Source: JAHRVQ01 sp963976815
GTDB lineage: Bacteria; Pseudomonadota; Gammaproteobacteria; Pseudomonadales; Azotimanducaceae
Direction: 5' to 3'
Assembly: GCA_963976815.1 (NCBI GenBank)
Contig: CAXBLU010000009.1
Coordinates: 62,001-126,000, forward strand
DNA: 64,000 bases
The position numbers and the translations under genes were made by a program. Each line of letters begins with the position of its first letter. The stretch's first letter is position 1. The notes under the pieces are model-generated. The model saw only the letters and a program-made list of their open reading frames with translations, did not search any database and was not told the DNA's origin. Positions 54,025 through 62,138 of the stretch are shown here, piece by piece.

Positions 54025-55137
54025 ATGAACTTTGAATTTGGTGCGGAGCAAAATATGCTTCGAGAACAAGCCCGGGGCTTTCTGCAGGACAACTGCTCTA
54101 TGAAAGTGGTCAGAGAGGCGCTGGAAAGTGGCCAGCCATTTAACCCGGAGCTTTGGAAAAAGGTTGCGGAAATGGGCTGGACCTCCACGGTCATCCCTGA
54201 GGAATACGATGGTCTGGGACTAAGCTATCTAGAGCTCTCTGTGATTTCCGATGAGTTAGGTCGTGCCGTCGCGCCCCTACCCTTCTCTTCCTCTGTCTAC
54301 CTCGCAACCGAAGCCATCATGCTTTATGGCAGCGAGAGCCAAAAACAAAACTGGCTACCCAGACTCGCCAGCGGTGATGCGATTGGTACATTTGCCCTCG
54401 CCGAAGGTATGGGGGCACCATCAGCGAAGAAATTACAAACCTCTGGACCAACTGAAGTATCGGGTACCAAGGTTGCAGTACCCGATGGGGATATTGCAGA
54501 CTTTGCGATTGTTGTATGTCGCGCTGAAGGTGGTGACGGGGCCAGTCTTGCCATTGTCGATTTAAAACAAGACGGCGTAGCCGCTGAAACAATATCGACT
54601 ATTGATCCCAGTCGTTCCCACGCCAGCCTGACATTTAAAGCCGCCGCCGGCGAATTGTTAGGTGAAGCGGGCAGTGGCTGGGCGGCAACCCAAAATATCC
54701 TGAATCGCGCTGCAGTACTGTTTGCCTGGGAACAAACCGGCGGATCAGACGCCGCGCTTGAAATGGCAAAAGAATACTCCCTGGGTCGCTACGCCTTTGG
54801 ACGGCCAATTGCCGGGTACCAGGCGATCAAACATAAGCTCGCGAATATGTACGTAAAAAATACCCTGGCGAGATCAAATTGCTATTACGGTGCCTGGGCA
54901 CTTAACATCAATGCCCCTGAGTTACCCATTGCTGCTGCAACGGCTCGGGTAGCGGGCATTCAGGCCTACTATTTTGCCTCGAAGGAAAATATTCAAACCC
55001 ACGGTGGCATGGGCTTTACCTGGGAGTTCGACTGTCAGTTTCATTACCGTCGATCAAAACTGTTGTCTGTCACCATTGGTAGTGAAGCCATGTGGCAGGA
55101 CAAACTCATCACGGCCATCGAATCAGACGCAGCTTAA
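54025..55137 (+). CDS. Acyl-CoA dehydrogenase, small subunit type
   Basis: 370 residues. AEQNMLREQARGFLQDN at the start, GRYAFGRPIAGYQAIKHKLANM and IQTHGGMGFTWEFDCQFHYRR in the C-terminal domain. It resembles FadE28/ChsE1-type subunits in length and in the loss of the terminal RIAGGTDEI block seen in its partner. GAGGGAA precedes the ATG. The next gene starts 11 bases later and encodes a second ACAD, so an alpha2-beta2 enzyme as in steroid side-chain degradation is likely, though this is inference. Confidence 0.87.
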   Translation: MNFEFGAEQNMLREQARGFLQDNCSMKVVREALESGQPFNPELWKKVAEMGWTSTVIPEEYDGLGLSYLELSVISDELGRAVAPLPFSSSVYLATEAIMLYGSESQKQNWLPRLASGDAIGTFALAEGMGAPSAKKLQTSGPTEVSGTKVAVPDGDIADFAIVVCRAEGGDGASLAIVDLKQDGVAAETISTIDPSRSHASLTFKAAAGELLGEAGSGWAATQNILNRAAVLFAWEQTGGSDAALEMAKEYSLGRYAFGRPIAGYQAIKHKLANMYVKNTLARSNCYYGAWALNINAPELPIAAATARVAGIQAYYFASKENIQTHGGMGFTWEFDCQFHYRRSKLLSVTIGSEAMWQDKLITAIESDAA

Positions 55138-55148
55138 GGAGCGAACCT

Positions 55149-56363
55149 ATGGACTTTAACGACTCACCAGAAGAAGCCAAGTTTCGCGCAGAAGCAGCAG
55201 CCTGGCTAAAGGACAATATACCCAGCGAAAAAGAACTGGCTGGCATGGACCCGATGGCCCAGGCCAAATATTGGCAGAAGAAAAAAGCAGAAGCAGGCTG
55301 GGCTTGCATCCGTTGGCCAAAAGAATTTGGCGGTCGAGATGCCGATGCGATTCAGCAGGTTATTCTCAATCAAGAAGAATCCAAATTCTCGGCACCCAAT
55401 ACCGGCGTGTTTAGTATCGGCCAGGGTATGGCCGCTCCTACCATGATGACCTGGGCAACCGAGGAGCAAAAACAACGCTACCTACCCAAGCTCGCAAGTG
55501 GTGAAGAAATATGGTGCCAGCTGTTCAGTGAGCCTGCAGGCGGCTCTGACCTGGCAGCCCTTCGAACCAAAGCAGTTCGAGACGGTGATGATTGGATTAT
55601 CAACGGTCAAAAAATCTGGACCTCCGGCGCACAGTATTCCGATTGGGGTATTTTAGTACTTCGAACTGACCCCGATGTGCCCAAACACCAGGGACTCAGC
55701 TATTTCTTTATTGATATGCGCTCCCCTGGCATTGAGATCAAACCAATCAAGCAGATTTCCGGCGCGTCCGGCTTTAATGAGGTTTACTTCACGGACGTGC
55801 GGGTTTCTGATTCCCAACGACTCGGCGAAATTGGCCAGGGTTGGCAGGTTGCCATTACCACCCTGATGAACGAACGTGCATCCATTGGTGGCGGTGGTGG
55901 CAATGCCGGCTTCAAGACCGCAATGGAACTCGCGCAAAAAATAGAAATCGATGACGAACCGGCCATTAAGAACAAGAGTGTACGAGCCAAACTGGCAAAC
56001 TGGTACGTCCAAGAAGCCGGTCTAAAATATACCGGTTATCGATCTATGACAGCGTTATCAAAAGGAGAGATTCCTGGACCTGAAAACAGCATCGGCAAAC
56101 TCGTTGGCGCCCCCAAAACCCAGGACCTTGCTTCCTTTGCGATTGATCTCATGGAGCAGGCCGGTGTGATGTGGACCCCGGGAACCGACGATTTCGACAA
56201 TATGTTTCAGTCAACCTATATGAGTATCCCCGGTTTACGAATCGCCGGAGGTACTGATGAGATCATGGCAAACATAATTGCTGAACGGGTGCTTGGCTTA
56301 CCTCAGGACGTCCGCTTAGATAAGGGGATTCCCTTTACGGACGTACCCACTTCCAGCAAGTAA
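55149..56363 (+). CDS. Acyl-CoA dehydrogenase, large subunit type
   Basis: 404 residues. QLFSEPAGGSDLAALRTKA, GQKIWTSGAQYSDWGILV and the terminal RIAGGTDEIMANIIAERVLG with GLP give the classic ACAD/FAD pattern, close to FadE29-type subunits. AAGGAG lies seven bases before the ATG at 55149, which decides the start over the frame that opens at 55092. It forms an operon with the previous ACAD and is followed by a strong terminator. Confidence 0.92.
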   Translation: MDFNDSPEEAKFRAEAAAWLKDNIPSEKELAGMDPMAQAKYWQKKKAEAGWACIRWPKEFGGRDADAIQQVILNQEESKFSAPNTGVFSIGQGMAAPTMMTWATEEQKQRYLPKLASGEEIWCQLFSEPAGGSDLAALRTKAVRDGDDWIINGQKIWTSGAQYSDWGILVLRTDPDVPKHQGLSYFFIDMRSPGIEIKPIKQISGASGFNEVYFTDVRVSDSQRLGEIGQGWQVAITTLMNERASIGGGGGNAGFKTAMELAQKIEIDDEPAIKNKSVRAKLANWYVQEAGLKYTGYRSMTALSKGEIPGPENSIGKLVGAPKTQDLASFAIDLMEQAGVMWTPGTDDFDNMFQSTYMSIPGLRIAGGTDEIMANIIAERVLGLPQDVRLDKGIPFTDVPTSSK

Positions 56364-56382
56364 GTCTGGTTGAGACGAATCA

Positions 56383-56418
56383 GGCCGGGCCATCAATAGA
56401 TGGCCCGGCCTTTTTTTT
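56383..56418 (+). terminator. Rho-independent terminator of the two-ACAD operon
   Basis: A perfect 12-base stem (GGCCGGGCCATC / GATGGCCCGGCC) with a four-base AATA loop and eight T immediately after, starting 19 bases after the ACAD stop. It is oriented for the plus strand; read from the minus strand, the T run is missing, so it does not clearly end the GH3 gene. Confidence 0.95.
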
Positions 56419-56426
56419 GCGGTTTA

Positions 56427-58835
56427 TTAAACAGATGCTCGACGCACGATGTCGCTAAGGGGTAAATGTCGGCTGGAATTTCCTACATGAACCCGGTATT
56501 CACCCGCAGCGACCTGCCATGCGTTGGCGCTAATATCCCAGTGCGCAAAAGCTTCATCATCCAAAGCAAACTGAACCGTTTGAGTTTGCCCCGGCGCGAG
56601 ATCAACTTTGCTAAACGCCTTTAGTTCCCGTAGTGGCCGGGAAACCGGTGAATCAATCGGCTCAACATAAACCTGCACGGTTTCCTTACCCTGCCTTAGC
56701 CCGGTGTTTGTGACATCGCAGGTCAGCGTGCCGTTCGCTTCAAGGTTGAGATTCGAAAATTCGAAGCTGGTATAGGAGAGCCCAAAACCAAAGGGTAACA
56801 AGGGTTCCATTTCACGGCTATCGTACCAGCGATACCCAACAAACAATCCTTCACCATAGTGAACTTTGCCGAACTCACCGGGATAACTCGTGAACGCCGG
56901 GGTGTCGGTCATCTTGTGAGGGAAGGTAATGGGTAATTTGCCCGAAGGATTCGCTTTCCCCGTAATCAGGTCCATTAACGCATGGCCAAATTCCTGACCA
57001 GCAAACCAGGTTTGGATCATTGCAGGGACTTCGTCCAACCAGGGCATTGCTACCGGAGAGCCTGAGTTATTCACCACAACGGTGTTAGGGTTTGCCGCTG
57101 CAACGGCTCGAATCAATTCGTCCTGTTCGCCGGGGAGGGACAAGGACTCTCTATCGTTTCCTTCCGTTTCCCAGTCATCATTGGTGCCCACTAACAAGAT
57201 CACCGCGTCAGCATCTTTTGCTATCTCAATTGCCCGGGTCATCCCCGCTTCAGTATCTGGGCCGAGAATACCGTAACGCATAGCCTTAAAAGTGCTAGCT
57301 GGGTCCGCATCATATTCAATACGAACTGCGTAGGATTGACCGGCCTCCATACTGACCTTAGCCTGTATCTCTGTGCTGGCTTGACCGAAAAAAGCATCAC
57401 CTTTAACCGGTGCGGTCCAGTTGTCGACAACAAGGGCGTCGTTTACAAACACCCTGGACTTACCGGCCGCATATATTCCAATGGTATGTTCACCGGTTGC
57501 TTCAGCTTTATAATAGCCCGTTGCAATTAGGGAATCCCGCTTGGACTCATTCAATCCCTGCAGCATAATCGTGCCTCGAGAAACCACCCGCTCTGAATCT
57601 AGCTCTCCCGCCAATCCGCCGGAATAAAATTGATATTGCAGACCTTTTTCATTCGAGCCTTCCGTTGGACTCAACTGATGTTGGGGTGTTTCAGGTACGT
57701 ACTTATGGGTATAGCAGCCCCGCGCCGTCTCAATCTGAAGACTCGGGAATTGCTTTGCCAGTTGGGCGAGCGGTTTTTCGACGTAATGGGGACGCAGTGC
57801 AGATGAGCCCCCACCCATAATCCGGAAGTCCTCAACGTTGGGCCCGATCACCGCAATCTTTTTCTGTTGGCTAAGGTCCAGGGGTAATAGACCATTGTTT
57901 TTACAAAGCACCATACCTTCCGCCGCCGCCTGGTAGGCAAGCTTGCGATGGTCCGGCTTATCTAGTGCCAGTTCCGCTGTCACCTTCACATCATCCAGTA
58001 ACCCCGTTCGGGACATACAGAGTAACAACCGTTCGATTTTTTCATCCAGCACTGCCTCGGGAACTTCGCCCTGCTCCACTGCATTCTGTAAATTTTTACC
58101 CCAGGCAATAGCGGGCCCCGGCATTTCCAAATCAAGCCCACCTAATGCATTGGGGACCGTTTCTTTTGCGGCGTACCAATCGGAAATCACAAGGCCGTCA
58201 TAGCCCCATTCCCCCTTTAACACTTGATTCATGAGGAAATCATGGGAGCAGGCATAAATACCATTAATGCGATTGTAAGAACCCATAATCGTCCAGGGAT
58301 TGCTACGTTTAATAGCAATCTCAAAGGGGCGTAAATAAATTTCCCGTAGGGTTCGTTCATCCACCTCAACGGAGATTGTCATTCTTTCAAATTCTGAGTC
58401 GTTACAGACAAAGTGTTTAACACAGGCACCAATACCTGCGGCTTGCACACCATCGGTAAACGCGCTGGCAAGCATGCCCGAGAGAAGAGGATCTTCCGAA
58501 TAACATTCAAAATTTCGTCCACCGAGGGGCGTGCGGTGAATATTAATGGTCGGACCAAGTACAACCTGAACGCCTTTACTTTTTGCTTCATCGGCAATGG
58601 CGTCGCCAACCCGTTCAACAAGTTCCGTATTCCAGGTAGATGCCATGCAAATGCCGACGGGAAAAGACGCCGCCGCAACACCGCCATCGCCGCGTACACC
58701 ATTAGGTCCGTCGCTCACTTTCATTTCTGGGACACCGGCACCGGGGATGGGTACAGTCCGCCAGGCACTTGCACCCGATACGAGTTGTACTTTTTCTTCC
58801 AGATTGAGTTTTTGAATGATGTCGTTAAACGGCAC
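56427..58835 (-). CDS. GH3 beta-glucosidase with PA14 domain
   Basis: About 802 residues. GH3 N-domain with nucleophile Asp219 in GLVISDWYAAKE; GH3 C-domain with the acid/base region TEGNDRESLSLPG; a PA14 insert (about 400-550) with TGEHTIGIYAAGKSRVFVND; and a fibronectin III-like ending. No signal peptide, so it is cytoplasmic and acts on imported beta-glucosides. The true start is GTG at 58835, because AAGGAG lies six bases before it. A longer frame to 58928 only reads through a tandem-repeat leader and would add a false NRSILNRS-type N-terminus. The stop is near the terminator of the convergent ACAD operon. Confidence 0.9.
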   Translation of the reverse strand: MPFNDIIQKLNLEEKVQLVSGASAWRTVPIPGAGVPEMKVSDGPNGVRGDGGVAAASFPVGICMASTWNTELVERVGDAIADEAKSKGVQVVLGPTINIHRTPLGGRNFECYSEDPLLSGMLASAFTDGVQAAGIGACVKHFVCNDSEFERMTISVEVDERTLREIYLRPFEIAIKRSNPWTIMGSYNRINGIYACSHDFLMNQVLKGEWGYDGLVISDWYAAKETVPNALGGLDLEMPGPAIAWGKNLQNAVEQGEVPEAVLDEKIERLLLCMSRTGLLDDVKVTAELALDKPDHRKLAYQAAAEGMVLCKNNGLLPLDLSQQKKIAVIGPNVEDFRIMGGGSSALRPHYVEKPLAQLAKQFPSLQIETARGCYTHKYVPETPQHQLSPTEGSNEKGLQYQFYSGGLAGELDSERVVSRGTIMLQGLNESKRDSLIATGYYKAEATGEHTIGIYAAGKSRVFVNDALVVDNWTAPVKGDAFFGQASTEIQAKVSMEAGQSYAVRIEYDADPASTFKAMRYGILGPDTEAGMTRAIEIAKDADAVILLVGTNDDWETEGNDRESLSLPGEQDELIRAVAAANPNTVVVNNSGSPVAMPWLDEVPAMIQTWFAGQEFGHALMDLITGKANPSGKLPITFPHKMTDTPAFTSYPGEFGKVHYGEGLFVGYRWYDSREMEPLLPFGFGLSYTSFEFSNLNLEANGTLTCDVTNTGLRQGKETVQVYVEPIDSPVSRPLRELKAFSKVDLAPGQTQTVQFALDDEAFAHWDISANAWQVAAGEYRVHVGNSSRHLPLSDIVRRASV

Positions 58836-58841
58836 GGGGCT

Positions 58842-58847
58842 CTCCTT
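58842..58847 (-). promoter_or_regulatory. Ribosome-binding site that decides the GH3 start
   Basis: AAGGAG (minus strand) with a six-base gap to GTG at 58835. It moves the start 93 bases inside the longest open frame and places the whole 15-bp repeat array in the untranslated leader. Confidence 0.75.
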
Positions 58848-58851
58848 AATC

Positions 58852-58999
58852 TGTCTATCTAATACCGATCTATCTAATACCGATCTATTTAGTATCGATC
58901 TATTTAGTATCGATCTATTTAATACCAATCTATTTAATACAAAACCATTTAGTCCAAAACTATTGAATACTAATTTACTTAGTACAAAACTATTTCGAC
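58852..58999. repeat. Tandem array of about ten 15-bp units in the GH3 leader
   Basis: Units of the type GATCTATTTAGTATC start at 58867, 58882, 58897, 58912, 58927, 58942, 58957, 58972 and 58987, with a partial one before; neighbouring copies differ at 1-4 positions and become more degenerate away from the gene. Since 15 is a multiple of three, the array keeps a frame open upstream of the GH3 gene, giving a false N-terminal extension. Confidence 0.9.
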
Positions 59000-59021
59000 A
59001 ATGCTATTCGAGTGTTACTTG

Positions 59022-59054
59022 GCTGTAGTGTGGATGTAGTGTGAATGTTGTGTG
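59022..59054. repeat. Tandem array, three 11-bp units
   Basis: GCTGTAGTGTG, GATGTAGTGTG and AATGTTGTGTG at 59022, 59033 and 59044. It lies in the divergent GH3/SDR gap beside the 15-bp array and next to a CRP-like site. Confidence 0.8.
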
Positions 59055-59066
59055 AATGGCCGCACA
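59051..59066. promoter_or_regulatory. CRP-like site in the GH3/SDR gap
   Basis: TGTGAATGGCCGCACA has TGTGA-N6-GCACA, one mismatch from the CRP core TGTGA-N6-TCACA. Catabolite control of a beta-glucosidase would make sense, but the site is 216 bases from the GH3 start and 138 from the SDR start, and a single match of this kind can occur by chance. Confidence 0.3.
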
Positions 59067-59203
59067 GTACAAAAGACACCCGATGTCTGCCGATTTTTCC
59101 AATCTATAAGCTCACGGTTAGCATAACCAACGGCCTAACAATTAGCAGCCAATAACTAACGCTTGTGATAACTTTGAAGGAAATAGCAGAGGCCATATCA
59201 AAC

Positions 59204-59974
59204 ATGACAACGGACAAACAGAGTATCTTAATCACCGGAGCTGGCAGCGGTATGGGGCAGCTTGCTGCTCGGAATCTGGCGGCAGAGGGATATCAAATAG
59301 CAGCTGTAGATGTGAATGAGCAAGGATTGCTGGAAACCGCGGAAGGTCATCAGAATATCCGAACCTTTCAAACCGACGTGACGGACTATGCTGCGGTAGC
59401 TGAGGTGGTAAGGGAAACAGAAACCAGGCTAGGTCCAATCAGCCGGGTTCTAAATGCAGCAGCGATAATGCCCCTTGGAAAAATTCAGGATCAGGACCCG
59501 GAAGTTTTTCACAGGGTCATGGCGATCAATTACAGCGGTGTGGTGAATGCTACAAAAGCGGTCTTGCCAGGCATGCTCGAACGAAACGAGGGTGAAATCG
59601 TCAATTTTGCCTCTATCGCTGGCTGGTTACCCACCATTTATATGGCAGCCTACGATGCAAGCAAATTTGCCGTTGTTGCCTTTACTGAAGTGCTTTACCA
59701 CGAAAACAGGGGTAACAACCTAAAGATCGCCTGCGTCTGTCCGCCACCGGTCCAAACACCTTTGCTACAGCAGGCAAGGGATACGGTTTGGCCAAAGGTA
59801 TTTGATTCCGGTGAGCCTATCGAACCACAGGATGTGCTCCGCGCCATCGATGAAGCGTTGGCTAAGGACGAGCTATTTGTCTTTCCTGGCAAGAGCACCA
59901 AACAGATATGGCGTATGCGTCGATGGTTCCCAGGGTTACTTTGGAAAAACGTCCATAAAACCGAAGGCGTCTAA
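59204..59974 (+). CDS. SDR-family oxidoreductase
   Basis: 256 residues. NAD(P) motif TGAGSGMG near residue 12; VLNAAAIM in place of NNAG; FASIAGW (catalytic Ser) and YMAAYDASKFA (YxxxK, near 151). A basic C-terminus (KSTKQIWRMRRWFPGLLWK) suggests membrane contact, as in some retinol/steroid SDRs. ATG at 59204 fits the family start; a GTG at 59165 has no ribosome-binding site. The gene is divergent from GH3, alone in its unit. Confidence 0.85.
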   Translation: MTTDKQSILITGAGSGMGQLAARNLAAEGYQIAAVDVNEQGLLETAEGHQNIRTFQTDVTDYAAVAEVVRETETRLGPISRVLNAAAIMPLGKIQDQDPEVFHRVMAINYSGVVNATKAVLPGMLERNEGEIVNFASIAGWLPTIYMAAYDASKFAVVAFTEVLYHENRGNNLKIACVCPPPVQTPLLQQARDTVWPKVFDSGEPIEPQDVLRAIDEALAKDELFVFPGKSTKQIWRMRRWFPGLLWKNVHKTEGV

Positions 59975-60005
59975 AGGCGGAGAATTAGGCAACGCGATTT
60001 AGCCC

Positions 60006-60064
60006 GAGGAAGTTTAGGACCGAGTGTTTAAGACAGGGTGTTTAAGGCAGAGTGTTTAAGGCAG
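60006..60064. repeat. Tandem array of 14-16 bp units between convergent genes
   Basis: GAGGAAGTTTAGGACC, GAGTGTTTAAGACAG, GGTGTTTAAGGCAG and AGTGTTTAAGGCAG start at 60006, 60022, 60037 and 60051. It fills most of the 117 bases between the SDR and the LysE-type gene. Confidence 0.8.
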
Positions 60065-60091
60065 GAAATTGTGAAAAACGCCCTGGAACCG

Positions 60092-60715
60092 TTAGGAACG
60101 GGCTGCGATCATTGTCGCAGCTCCCACCATCACGCCAGCGCAACCACGGTTCAGCCACTTCACCAGGTCACCCTGGGTGAACATGCGCCTGGCGGTAGAA
60201 GCCAATGCAACGTAGCCAAGATCAACGGCCGCCAACACCACAAACATGACCGCCGTCAGACTTGCCCACCCGATCAGAGAGACATGGGCCATATCCAATA
60301 GGGTTGGTAGTAGAGCTATGTAGAAGACCATGATTTTGGGATTGCCGAGGGTTACAAGCAAACCCGCTGAAAACATCTGGCCCCGGTCCGAGGATCTAGA
60401 GCCAAAATGGGTCTCATCTACCTTGGATGTACTAGGACTGAACCACATTTGCCAGGCGAGATAGAGCAGATAAGCTACTCCAATCCACTTGATGATTTGA
60501 AACACCCAGTAGTAGGACTCAGCGAGAGCCGCCAATCCAGCAACCGCAATACCAAGCCAGATAGCCTCTCCAATCCACATTGCCGCAAGAAAGGGTAGAA
60601 CGTCCCGCCAGCCACGACTCAGCACGCGACTTACCAAAGCAACAATACTGGGCCCGGGCGACCCGGCTGAAATCAACAGGGCTGCAGAAAAAATTAGCAG
60701 CGCAGTGGGCTCCAT
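60092..60715 (-). CDS. LysE/RhtB-family exporter
   Basis: 207 residues with six hydrophobic segments. The start LLISAGSPGPSIVALVSRVL and the middle IKWIGVAYLLYLAWQMW are the LysE/RhtB signature; members export amino acids or related small molecules through the inner membrane. The ATG lies seven bases after the stop of the P450 gene, so the pair is an operon. The exported substrate is unknown. Confidence 0.87.
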   Translation of the reverse strand: MEPTALLIFSAALLISAGSPGPSIVALVSRVLSRGWRDVLPFLAAMWIGEAIWLGIAVAGLAALAESYYWVFQIIKWIGVAYLLYLAWQMWFSPSTSKVDETHFGSRSSDRGQMFSAGLLVTLGNPKIMVFYIALLPTLLDMAHVSLIGWASLTAVMFVVLAAVDLGYVALASTARRMFTQGDLVKWLNRGCAGVMVGAATMIAARS

Positions 60716-60722
60716 CCAACCG

Positions 60723-61967
60723 TTACCATTTGTGAAGCTTGACCATTAAGTCTTCATAACCCTTCACAAACGGTGATTGGGTACGGACGGGCTCCTGCAG
60801 CACTTCGATGTATTTAAAGCGTTTCATGATTTCTTCCCATACGGTTCGAAGTTGCATCTCCGCCAGGCGATTACCCATGCAACGATGCACACCAAAACCA
60901 AAAGACGTGTGGTGACGAGCCTGGGCGCGATCAATCAGAAAATCGTTTGGACGTTCAATCACGTCTTCATCACGATTGGCGGAGATATACCACATGATGA
61001 CCTTGTCACCCTTTTTAATGTGTTTACCCCGGAGCACATAGTCCTGGGTCGCGGTACGACGCATATGAGCCAATGGTGTTTGGTAACGAATAATTTCGGA
61101 CACCATATTCGGAATCAGCTCAAGATTATTGCGCAGCTTCTCATACTGATCAGGATTTTGATTGAGGTGATACACCCCGCCAGAAATAGAGTTTCGAGTC
61201 GTATCGTTGCCACCGACAATCAGCAGAATCAGATTACCGAGATACTCCATTGGATCCATATTCTGGGTATGCCCGCCGTGGGCCATCATCGAAATTAAGT
61301 CATTACCCGGCTCTTTATTAGCTCTTTCGTTCCACAGGCCGGTAAAGACATCCAGACACTCCATTAGTGCGCGCCGGCGTTCTTCTTCAGGCGTAGTACC
61401 ACCGTTAGCGGCGGATGAAGTGGCAACATCTGACCAGTAGGTTAGCTTGCGCCGATCCTCGAAGGGAAAATCAAATAGCGTCGCCAACATCTGGGTCGTT
61501 AACTCAATCGAAACCAGATCAACCCAATTAAAGGCTTCACCTATAGGCAGTTCGTCGAGGATTTTAGCTGCACGTTCTCGAATAATCGGTTCAAGTGTGG
61601 AAAGGTTTCGAGGCGCTACAACGCCGGTGACGGTTTTGCGTTGCAGATCATGTTTCGGTGGGTCCATTTGGATAAAGCTGGATGTTTTGAAATCCGCCAT
61701 CCGCTCAAAAATCGTAATACCACCGACCTCACTGGAGAAGACCTCGTGATTCTTTTCCACTTCCATGATGTCATTGAATTTTGTAATCGACCAGTAGGGA
61801 CCAAACTGACCATTTTTACAGTAGTGCACAGGATCTTCATTGCGTAAGCGTTCAAAGTACGGCCAGATCCCATCGGCTTTGAACAACATCGGATCACCGA
61901 CATCAATGTCTTCCAGGGGAATGGTATAGGGGTCTGGAAATTCAGTTTTACTAATTGCTTCGCTCAT
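60723..61967 (-). CDS. Cytochrome P450
   Basis: 414 residues. The haem-binding loop FGFGVHRCMGNRL has the Cys ligand at about 363; the ExxR helix reads MVSEIIRYQTP; the I-helix motif GGNDTTRNS is near 250. Bacterial soluble class I type, needing ferredoxin and reductase, which are not in the window. The overall pattern resembles P450s acting on steroids or terpenoids (CYP125/CYP142-like) but I cannot assign the subfamily. AGGAGG lies before the ATG. It is the first gene of an operon with the LysE-type exporter and is divergent from the SDR at 62139. Confidence 0.92.
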   Translation of the reverse strand: MSEAISKTEFPDPYTIPLEDIDVGDPMLFKADGIWPYFERLRNEDPVHYCKNGQFGPYWSITKFNDIMEVEKNHEVFSSEVGGITIFERMADFKTSSFIQMDPPKHDLQRKTVTGVVAPRNLSTLEPIIRERAAKILDELPIGEAFNWVDLVSIELTTQMLATLFDFPFEDRRKLTYWSDVATSSAANGGTTPEEERRRALMECLDVFTGLWNERANKEPGNDLISMMAHGGHTQNMDPMEYLGNLILLIVGGNDTTRNSISGGVYHLNQNPDQYEKLRNNLELIPNMVSEIIRYQTPLAHMRRTATQDYVLRGKHIKKGDKVIMWYISANRDEDVIERPNDFLIDRAQARHHTSFGFGVHRCMGNRLAEMQLRTVWEEIMKRFKYIEVLQEPVRTQSPFVKGYEDLMVKLHKW

Positions 61968-62138
61968 AAGTAATACCTCCTGTCAGGCATTCATCACTTT
62001 TGCTTTATTATCAACGTATTTATCAATGTAGTTTTACCGGATTTAGCGAGCTGCCACAACTTCCTAGAGAATCTGTTTTAGCGCGAATTTTTCGGTAAAG
62101 TACTGATCATTACCCCCATTCGCCAAGGATTGTAGCCG

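Noticed and set aside
53899..54069. Upstream extension of the FAH-family gene
   Set aside because: It would overlap the divergent acyl-CoA dehydrogenase start, and the family N-terminus begins at the ATG at 53898.
58836..58928. N-terminal extension of the GH3 protein with NRSILNRS-type repeats
   Set aside because: An AAGGAG ribosome-binding site and GTG at 58835 follow the array; the extension is just a 15-bp repeat that stays open because 15 is divisible by three.
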